6,032 nucleotides of DNA, taken from assembly GCA_020723725.1 (NCBI GenBank), contig DYIG01000018.1:3319-9350 (forward strand). Reading direction: 5' to 3'. Shown here one piece after another: positions 1-4,204 of the stretch. Within the stretch, counting starts at the first letter, position 1. Each line of letters opens with the position of its first letter. The notes below the pieces were generated by a model. The model saw nothing but the letters and a program-made list of their open reading frames with translations, did not search any database and had not been told where the DNA came from. A program made the translations under genes and the position numbers. Source of the DNA: Thermaerobacter marianensis (GTDB taxonomy: Bacteria > Bacillota > Sulfobacillia > DYIH01 > DYIG01).

Positions 1-549
1 CGGATCCTGGCTGCTGAAGGGGCGCCAGGGAGTGTGGTTGAGGCAGTTAATTTCAATTGCCCGGGCCAGGTCGTAATAGCTGGTCATGGCTATGCGGTTT
101 CCCGCGCTACGGAATTGCTTAACAAAATGGGCGCCAGAAGGGTGGTTGCCCTTTCAGTAAGCGGTCCGTTTCACAGCAGCCTCATGAAACCTGCCGCTGC
201 GAGGCTTCAACCTGATCTTGAACGGGCTAATATCAAGGACCCGGAGATCCCCGTCGTAGCCAATGTCACCGGTGATTACGTGAGGGATTCCGCTTCCATA
301 CGTAAAGCATTGGTGCAACAGGTTAGCAGCCCTGTCCTTTGGGAGGATGGGGTGAGGCGCATGATCGCGGACGGGGTGGAAACCTTTGTGGAGATTGGCC
401 CTGGAACCGTTTTGTCCGGGTTTCTGAAGAACATCTGCCGGTCCGCCAATGGGCAGACACATGTCCAGGGTAAAGGCGTCAAAGGCCTGAGTGTACAGGA
501 CATTTCATCCCTTGAAAGGCTCCTTGATTTGCAGGGGGAGGTTTGCTAA
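1..549 (+). CDS. fabD: Malonyl-CoA:ACP transacylase, 3' part (5' end outside window)
   Basis: This cytoplasmic enzyme transfers the malonyl group from malonyl-CoA to the phosphopantetheine arm of ACP, supplying the extender unit for type II fatty acid synthesis. The frame is open from base 1 to a TAA at 547-549, giving 182 visible residues. About the first 40% of a normal FabD of roughly 310 residues, including the GHSxG nucleophile motif, lies upstream of the window. Visible family signatures are NFNCPGQVVIAG near residues 18-29, SGPFHSSLM with the catalytic histidine at residue 58 of the fragment (equivalent to E. coli His201), a NVTGDYV segment, and EIGPGTVLSGFL from residue 131. A GTG at 34 is internal to this conserved region and is not the start. 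The stop is one base before the fabG ATG, and the fabG ribosome binding site lies inside the fabD 3' end, which points to translational coupling. Confidence 0.97.
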   Translation, partial: RILAAEGAPGSVVEAVNFNCPGQVVIAGHGYAVSRATELLNKMGARRVVALSVSGPFHSSLMKPAAARLQPDLERANIKDPEIPVVANVTGDYVRDSASIRKALVQQVSSPVLWEDGVRRMIADGVETFVEIGPGTVLSGFLKNICRSANGQTHVQGKGVKGLSVQDISSLERLLDLQGEVC

Positions 550-550
550 T

Positions 551-1294
551 ATGCTTCTGAATAACAGGGTGGCCCTGGTTACCGGCGGGTCGCGTGGCAT
601 AGGCAAGGCCATAGCGCTTGCCCTGGCTGAACAGGGGGCAAGCGTAGCCATAAGTTATAAATCCAATGATGAGGCTGCAGCGGCGGTCGTTGAGGGTATC
701 GAATCTTATGGAGGGCGGGGCGCGGCCTTTCGTAGCGATGTCGCCGGATTCGAGGAGGCCGCAGAGCTTGTAGATGCGGTTGCCGAGAGGTTCGGCGGTT
801 TGGATATCCTCGTCAACAACGCCGGTATAACCCGTGATACCCTGTTGCTCCGCATGAAAGAGGAAGACTGGGACGGTGTGCTTGACACCAACCTCAAGGG
901 AGTATTCAATTGTACGCGTGCCGCTGTCAAGATAATGATGCGCCAGCGGTTTGGGAGAATTATTAACATAGCTTCAGTGGCAGGGTTATCCGGCATTCCC
1001 GGGCAGGCCAATTACGCCGCTGCGAAAGCCGGTATAATGGGCTTTACGAGGGTTGTGGCCCGGGAGTTTGGCTCCCGTGGCATAACGGTCAACTCGATAG
1101 CACCGGGGTTCATAGATACCGACATGACTTCCGGGTTGCAGGATGAATATAAACAAGGCATCCTGCAGCGAATCCCAGTGGGTCGGTTCGGCGTGCCAGA
1201 GGATATTGCGGCTGTTGCGGTATTCCTGGCCGGTCCTACCAGCGGTTACATAACCGGTCAGACGGTTGTTGTAGATGGCGGCCTTACCATTTAG
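551..1294 (+). CDS. fabG: 3-oxoacyl-[acyl-carrier-protein] reductase
   Basis: This NADPH-dependent enzyme reduces 3-oxoacyl-ACP to 3-hydroxyacyl-ACP, the first reduction of each elongation round. The 247-residue product is a classical short-chain dehydrogenase/reductase with a Rossmann fold. It has the TGGSRGIG dinucleotide-binding loop at residues 11-18, NNAG at 89-92, and the catalytic set Asn114, Ser142, Tyr155 and Lys159 (YxxxK). The C-terminal GYITGQTVVVDGG motif is typical of FabG. Length matches the usual 244-248 residues. The ATG at 551 was chosen because GGAGG at 537-541, within a longer G-rich tract, gives a 9-base spacer, and because the protein then begins with the normal MLLNNRVALVTGG. 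An in-frame extension back to 491 would run through fabD and has no support. The fabD/fabG position makes FabG clearly more likely than another dehydrogenase of the same superfamily. Confidence 0.97.
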   Translation: MLLNNRVALVTGGSRGIGKAIALALAEQGASVAISYKSNDEAAAAVVEGIESYGGRGAAFRSDVAGFEEAAELVDAVAERFGGLDILVNNAGITRDTLLLRMKEEDWDGVLDTNLKGVFNCTRAAVKIMMRQRFGRIINIASVAGLSGIPGQANYAAAKAGIMGFTRVVAREFGSRGITVNSIAPGFIDTDMTSGLQDEYKQGILQRIPVGRFGVPEDIAAVAVFLAGPTSGYITGQTVVVDGGLTI

Positions 1295-1384
1295 AGGCAT
1301 GGTGGAAATGCTTATGTTACGAGGCCCGGTCAAAAAGGTGCCTCCAGGGTGGGTCGTTTTTTACGGGTGAAAGGGGGGGCCACG

Positions 1385-1627
1385 ATGGCCAAGGACGGAT
1401 TGTTTGAAAAGGTTAAGGGAATCATTGTGGATCAGCTGGGTGTAGAGGAAGAAGAGGTTACGGAAAACGCCTCCTTTGTCGATGACCTTGGGGCCGATTC
1501 GCTCGACATCGTAGAACTGATCATGGCCCTTGAAGAGGAATTCGAATTGGACATCCCTGACGAAGATGCTGAAAAGATCACTACCGTTCGTGATGTGGTG
1601 GAGTATATCCGCGATAAAAAGGCTTGA
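1385..1627 (+). CDS. acpP: Acyl carrier protein
   Basis: This is the small acidic carrier on which fatty acyl chains are built; the other fab products in the window act on its thioester-bound intermediates. The 80-residue product has the invariant phosphopantetheine attachment motif GADSLD with Ser39, which must be modified by a holo-ACP synthase encoded elsewhere. Helices II and III are strongly acidic (EEEFELDIPDEDAEKI), as expected for the surface that contacts partner enzymes. The ATG at 1385 is preceded by AAGGGGGGG at 1371-1379, with a 5-base spacer from the last G. An open frame extending back to a GTG at 1349 would add 12 non-ACP residues and is rejected. The 90-base gap after fabG holds a six-T run at 1357-1362 and a weak 5-bp inverted repeat (1321-1325 with 1340-1344), but I see no convincing promoter or terminator there. 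Confidence 0.98.
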   Translation: MAKDGLFEKVKGIIVDQLGVEEEEVTENASFVDDLGADSLDIVELIMALEEEFELDIPDEDAEKITTVRDVVEYIRDKKA

Positions 1628-1635
1628 TTCGGCTG

Positions 1636-1665
1636 CCAGTTAGTTGCCCCAACGCTGGAGATTTT
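1636..1665 (+). terminator. Possible weak attenuator hairpin after acpP
   Basis: Nine bases after the acpP stop, CCAG (1636-1639) can pair with CTGG (1655-1658), and inside it GTTG (1643-1646) with CAAC (1650-1653), leaving a CCC loop and a 3/1 internal loop. ATTTT follows at 1661-1665. The stem is short and the T tract is only four bases, so full termination is unlikely. A partial attenuator or an mRNA 3'-end protector is possible. The pairing is read directly from the sequence; the function is inferred. Confidence 0.3.
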
Positions 1666-1667
1666 CC

Positions 1668-1692
1668 TCCCGCCTCCAAATAGGCGGGATTT
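1668..1692 (+). promoter_or_regulatory. Perfect 8-bp stem-loop just upstream of the fabF ribosome binding site
   Basis: TCCCGCCT (1668-1675) and AGGCGGGA (1682-1689) form a perfect 8-bp, GC-rich stem with a CCAAAT loop, followed only by TTT at 1690-1692. It ends ten bases before the fabF Shine-Dalgarno sequence. The short T tract makes it a poor stand-alone terminator. CCTCC occurs twice in and next to the 5' arm (1666-1670 and 1673-1677) and could alternatively pair with GGAGG at 1699-1703, so a role in setting fabF translation relative to acpP is possible. This role is inferred. Confidence 0.5.
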
Positions 1693-1698
1693 GCGTGT

Positions 1699-1706
1699 GG
1701 AGGGGG
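1699..1706 (+). promoter_or_regulatory. fabF ribosome binding site that decides the start codon
   Basis: GGAGGGGG lies at 1699-1706. An ATG at 1707 follows with no spacer from the last G and only three bases from the GGAGG core. A TTG in the same frame at 1713 has a 6-base spacer from the last G (9 from GGAGG), which is in the normal range. The site therefore favours the TTG start. Confidence 0.6.
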
Positions 1707-1712
1707 ATGCAT

Positions 1713-2954
1713 TTGCAACACCGCGTGGTTATTACAGGGATGGGGGCCGTAACTTCATTTGGAATGGGCGTAGAGCCGCTATGGCGCGCTCTGCAGGCAG
1801 GGGAATCCGGGGTTGGCGTGATTACACGTGTCGACCTGGGGGATATTCCCTGTAAAATTGGTTCTGAGGTTAAGGATTTCGATCCTTCTGAATACATTGA
1901 CCGTAAGGAAGCACGCCGCATGGATAGGTTCACGAAGTTTGCGGTGGTGTCTGCCCTTAGCGCCCTGGAAGATGCCTCACTCGACCTGGTCCGAGAGAAC
2001 CCTGAGCGTGTGGGGGTGATCTTTGGGACGGGTTTTGGCGGCATGGAGTCATTCTCTAGGGAATTTGAGGTTATGTTGGAACGCGGTCCTGGAAGGATAA
2101 GCCCCTTCCTGGTTCCGATGATGATACCGAACATGGCCGCTTCCCATATCTCCATCCTGATAGGGGCCAAGGGGCCGAACGAAACGGTTGTGACCGCCTG
2201 CGCATCGGCAAGCAATGCTATCGGTGCGGCGTTCCGGCTCTTGCAGCAGGGGGAGGCGGATGTGGTTATAACCGGTGGGTCGGAGGCCTGCTTAGAGAAA
2301 ATAGCTTACGCTGGTTTCTCCAATATGAAGGCCCTGAGCTTCCGAAACGATGAGCCTCAAAAGGCTAGCAGGCCATTTGACGCTGGAAGGGACGGGTTTG
2401 TCATGGCGGAAGGCGCTGGCGTGCTGGTGCTGGAGACCCTGGAACATGCCCTTGCGCGCGGCGCCCGTATACGGGCTGAGGTCGTCGGCTATGGTCGGTC
2501 CGCAGACGCCTTTCATATGACGCAGCCCCCTGCCGACGGCAATGGGGGGGCGCGTTCAATGAGATTGGCCCTCGACGATGCCAAGCTGCGGCCCGATGAG
2601 ATCGAATATATCAACGCTCATGGGACCTCGACTCCGCCGGGTGATTTCTGTGAGACCCAGGCGATAAAGTCGGTTTTTGGGGATCATGCCTACCGCATAC
2701 CTGTAAGTTCGACCAAGTCCATGACTGGCCACCTCCTGGGAGCAGCGGGGGCCGTGGAGCTTATAGCCTGTGTCAAGACCATAGAGGACGGGGTAATACC
2801 CCCAACCATTAACTACGATGTCCCGGACCCGGAATGTGACCTTGACTACGTGCCCAACAAGGCCAGGAAGCAGGTGGTTGATGTGGCTTTGTCCAACTCC
2901 TTTGGGTTTGGCGGGCAGAACGCAACATTGATCGTTAAGCGGTTTTCCAATTAA
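1713..2954 (+). CDS. fabF: 3-oxoacyl-[acyl-carrier-protein] synthase II
   Basis: This condensing enzyme adds two carbons from malonyl-ACP to a growing acyl-ACP with loss of CO2, in the cytoplasm. Started at the TTG, it is 413 residues long, the usual size. It has the catalytic Cys163 in TVVTACASA, His303 in NAHGTSTPPGD, and Lys335 and His340 in STKSMTGHLLGAAG. With this start, the cysteine and both histidines carry the same numbers as in E. coli FabF (Cys163, His303, His340), and the protein begins with the family-typical M-QHRVVITGMGAVT. The alternative ATG at 1707 would add two residues and leaves no spacer after the ribosome binding site; a GTG at 1695 lacks one. The FabF versus FabB choice rests on context: fabF next to acpP is usual in Firmicutes. 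The C-terminal NSFGFGGQNATLIV motif is intact. Confidence 0.96.
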   Translation: MQHRVVITGMGAVTSFGMGVEPLWRALQAGESGVGVITRVDLGDIPCKIGSEVKDFDPSEYIDRKEARRMDRFTKFAVVSALSALEDASLDLVRENPERVGVIFGTGFGGMESFSREFEVMLERGPGRISPFLVPMMIPNMAASHISILIGAKGPNETVVTACASASNAIGAAFRLLQQGEADVVITGGSEACLEKIAYAGFSNMKALSFRNDEPQKASRPFDAGRDGFVMAEGAGVLVLETLEHALARGARIRAEVVGYGRSADAFHMTQPPADGNGGARSMRLALDDAKLRPDEIEYINAHGTSTPPGDFCETQAIKSVFGDHAYRIPVSSTKSMTGHLLGAAGAVELIACVKTIEDGVIPPTINYDVPDPECDLDYVPNKARKQVVDVALSNSFGFGGQNATLIVKRFSN

Positions 2955-2974
2955 TATCTTTTCCAATTAATATC
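2943..2974 (+). repeat. 16-bp exact tandem duplication across the fabF stop codon
   Basis: TTTTCCAATTAATATC occurs twice back to back, at 2943-2958 and 2959-2974. The first copy carries the last fabF codons and its TAA stop (2952-2954); the second is entirely non-coding. A duplication by replication slippage or end-joining is the simplest origin. The unit is much more AT-rich than the surrounding genes. Confidence 0.95.
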
Positions 2975-2981
2975 TTGTTCC

Positions 2982-3020
2982 CTGGCTTTACTGCCTGTAA
3001 ACTTCTAGGTAGGGGGCCAG
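2982..3020 (+). promoter_or_regulatory. Stem-loop in the rnc leader enclosing the ribosome binding site
   Basis: CTGGC (2982-2986) pairs with GCCAG (3016-3020). Inside, CTGCCT (2991-2996) pairs with AGGTAG (3007-3012), with one G-U pair. A TTTA/GGG internal loop separates the two stems and the apical loop is 10 bases. The rnc Shine-Dalgarno tract AGGTAGGGGG (3007-3016) lies wholly in the 3' arm, so the fold would hide it from the ribosome. The pairing is seen in the sequence; regulation is inferred. In E. coli, RNase III cuts its own leader to lower rnc expression, which makes a related control plausible, although this stem is shorter than typical RNase III substrates. Confidence 0.5.
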
Positions 3021-3023
3021 TTT

Positions 3024-3740
3024 ATGAGGGCTAGTGTAATAAAATTCCTCGAATCCCTGCAGATAACGCCTCGTGACGGAAGCCTTTATGAGGAGGCTTT
3101 GCGTCATTCGTCCTTTGTCAATGAAAACGCCGAAAGGGATTTGGCCTCCAGTGAAAGGCTCGAATTCCTGGGTGATGCTGTCCTCCAACTTATCATTACT
3201 GAGTATCTATATAAAAACTACCCTGATATGCCTGAGGGTGATTTGACCCGGGCACGGGCTGCGGTGGTTTCCACCCCCACCCTGTCACGTAGAGGGGCTG
3301 AACTGGGCCTTGGTGAGGCTCTTGTGTTAGGGCGGGGTGAGGAGGCAACCGGGGGGCGAAAGCGCCCCTCTGTTATTGAAAATGCTTTTGAGGCCCTTGT
3401 AGCCGCTTTATACTTGGATAGGGGTCTGGAGGAAGCGAGGCATTTCGTACTGCAGACCCTGAAGGAAGACATTGCGCTTGCTGTTTCGGGGAGCTATACC
3501 AGCGACTGGAAGACGCTGCTACAAGAGCATTTGCAGAGGCAGCGTATTCTACCCACCTATAGTGTTATTGCTGAAGAGGGCCCCGACCATAATAAGACCT
3601 TTGAAGTGGTTGTCATGGCCAACGGGTTTGAAATCGGTAAAGGAAGGGGGCAAAGCAAGAAGGAGGCTGAACAGGCGGCAGCCCGCATGGCTATGGAGAT
3701 AGTAAAGTCGGAAACGGATCTGGCCCGCTTAACCATCTAA
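3024..3740 (+). CDS. rnc: Ribonuclease III
   Basis: This homodimeric, Mg-dependent endonuclease cuts double-stranded RNA, maturing rRNA precursors and cleaving structured or antisense-paired mRNAs. The 238-residue product has the full two-domain architecture. The N-terminal endonuclease domain (about 1-150) carries the signature SERLEFLGDAVL, with Glu47 and catalytic Asp51, and the second acidic site ENAFEALVAALYLD with Glu123. The C-terminal double-stranded RNA-binding domain (about 161-229) starts at DWKTLLQEHLQ and contains GKGRGQSKKEAEQAAA. The position that is Asp114 in E. coli appears to be Asn120 here. The ATG at 3024 follows AGGGGG at 3011-3016 with a 7-base spacer. The gene begins 69 bases after fabF, in the usual Firmicute position between the fab genes and smc, and is probably co-transcribed with fabF, since no strong terminator lies between them. 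Confidence 0.97.
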   Translation: MRASVIKFLESLQITPRDGSLYEEALRHSSFVNENAERDLASSERLEFLGDAVLQLIITEYLYKNYPDMPEGDLTRARAAVVSTPTLSRRGAELGLGEALVLGRGEEATGGRKRPSVIENAFEALVAALYLDRGLEEARHFVLQTLKEDIALAVSGSYTSDWKTLLQEHLQRQRILPTYSVIAEEGPDHNKTFEVVVMANGFEIGKGRGQSKKEAEQAAARMAMEIVKSETDLARLTI

Positions 3741-3766
3741 TTAGTAATCTAATAATTAATTTAGTA
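3735..3766 (+). repeat. AT-rich imperfect direct repeat at the rnc stop codon
   Basis: ATCTAATTAGTA (3735-3746, including the rnc TAA at 3738-3740) is followed immediately by ATCTAA (3747-3752), an 8-base insert TAATTAAT, and TTAGTA (3761-3766). It reads as a tandem duplication with an insertion in the second copy. The AATTAAT core (3754-3760) also occurs in both copies of the repeat at the fabF stop. Confidence 0.8.
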
Positions 3767-3772
3767 GGTTTT

Positions 3773-3802
3773 TTGGAGCCTCTATAATCCATTGAATATA
3801 AT
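3773..3802 (+). promoter_or_regulatory. Candidate promoter for spoVS (sigma-A type, with sigma-H-like elements)
   Basis: TTGGAG (3773-3778) and a perfect TATAAT (3797-3802) are separated by 18 bases, a reasonable vegetative promoter. A second perfect TATAAT lies at 3783-3788, but its -35 region (TTTAGT at 3760-3765) is poor. ATTGAAT, which fits the sigma-H -10 pattern RnnGAAT, occurs twice ten bases apart (3791-3797 and 3801-3807). GTAGGTTTT at 3764-3772 resembles a sigma-H -35, but its spacing to the first ATTGAAT (18 bases) is too long. In B. subtilis spoVS depends on sigma-H, so this is worth testing. The sigma-A reading is the better supported one. Confidence 0.5.
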
Positions 3803-3836
3803 TGAATCGCCAACAGGCCAGAGAGGGGAAGGAAAC

Positions 3837-4097
3837 ATGGACATCCTGAAGGTTTCAGCTCAATCTAATCCCAAATCGGTTGCAGGGGCGTTGGCCGCAA
3901 TACTGCGCGAGCACGGGACTGCAGAGGTGCAGGCGGTGGGCGCGGGGGCGGTTAACCAGGCGGTCAAAGCTATAGCTATAGCGCGTGGGTTTGTTGCTCC
4001 TAACGGCATAGATCTCGTGACCATTCCGGCTTTCACGGAGATTGATATTGATGGTACGGAGCGGACTGCTATCAAGTTCATGGTCGGTCCGCGGTAA
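3837..4097 (+). CDS. spoVS: Stage V sporulation protein S
   Basis: This is a small cytoplasmic protein with an Alba-like nucleic-acid-binding fold. In B. subtilis, loss of SpoVS alters the timing of septation and blocks late coat assembly; its biochemical activity is not established. The product is 86 residues, the usual length, and the whole protein matches the family: MDILKVSAQSNPKSVAGALA at the start, GAGAVNQAVKAIAIARGFVA in the middle and ERTAIKFMVGPR at the end. The ATG at 3837 follows AGGGGAAGG (3824-3832). An open frame back to 3792 adds 15 residues not seen in the family and is rejected. The gene lies 96 bases after rnc and 107 bases before smc, with a promoter candidate upstream and a terminator candidate downstream, so it is probably an independent unit inserted in an otherwise standard cluster. 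Confidence 0.95.
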   Translation: MDILKVSAQSNPKSVAGALAAILREHGTAEVQAVGAGAVNQAVKAIAIARGFVAPNGIDLVTIPAFTEIDIDGTERTAIKFMVGPR

Positions 4098-4119
4098 CAC
4101 TGGCTGTTCATAATAGCAA

Positions 4120-4154
4120 GGCTGCCTGGCTAATGCCCGGCAGTCCTTTCTTTT
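4120..4154 (+). terminator. Intrinsic terminator after spoVS
   Basis: CTGCC (4122-4126) pairs with GGCAG (4139-4143) and GGC (4128-4130) with GCC (4135-4137), with one T/C mismatch between them and a TAAT tetraloop. G4121-T4144 (wobble) and G4120-C4145 extend the base to about ten pairs. The T-rich tail CTTTCTTTT follows at 4146-4154. Position, 22 bases after the spoVS stop, and structure both fit Rho-independent termination. Confidence 0.75.
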
Positions 4155-4190
4155 GCCCGAGGCTTAAAATATAGCGTAAATCGGGTTATC

Positions 4191-4200
4191 AGGGGGAAGG
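4191..4200 (+). promoter_or_regulatory. smc ribosome binding site supporting a TTG start
   Basis: AGGGGGAAGG at 4191-4200 places the AGGGGG core 8 bases before a TTG at 4205. No ATG or GTG in the smc frame lies at a suitable distance, and the TTG is followed directly by the conserved YLKLLEIKGFKSFA. The AT-rich tract just before it (about 4163-4182) could hold an smc promoter, but I cannot identify a clear -35/-10 pair. CCCGA (4156-4160) and TCGGG (4181-4185) form only a weak inverted repeat. Confidence 0.75.
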
Positions 4201-4204
4201 ATTT

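Noticed and set aside
1321..1362. Terminator between fabG and acpP (GAGGC/GCCTC arms followed by a six-T run)
   Set aside because: The stem is only 5 bp with a 14-base loop, and the T run starts 12 bases after it, so it does not have terminator geometry.
1349..1384. A 12-residue N-terminal extension of ACP from GTG 1349
   Set aside because: The added residues are not ACP-like and the strong ribosome binding site is placed for the ATG at 1385.
1640..2215. A 191-codon open frame on the - strand opposite fabF
   Set aside because: It overlaps the conserved FabF N-terminal half, its product is low-complexity Ser/Arg/Pro-rich without any recognisable motif, and the real coding strand is certain here.
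3741..3766. TTAGTA motifs suggesting a FapR operator, a lipid-synthesis repressor site
   Set aside because: FapR sites are inverted repeats (TTAGTA paired with TACTAA); here the two TTAGTA copies are in direct orientation and lie after rnc, not before the fab genes.
3792..3836. A 15-residue N-terminal extension of SpoVS
   Set aside because: The family starts at M-[ED]-ILKVSA, the ribosome binding site fits ATG 3837, and the extension overlaps the promoter candidate.
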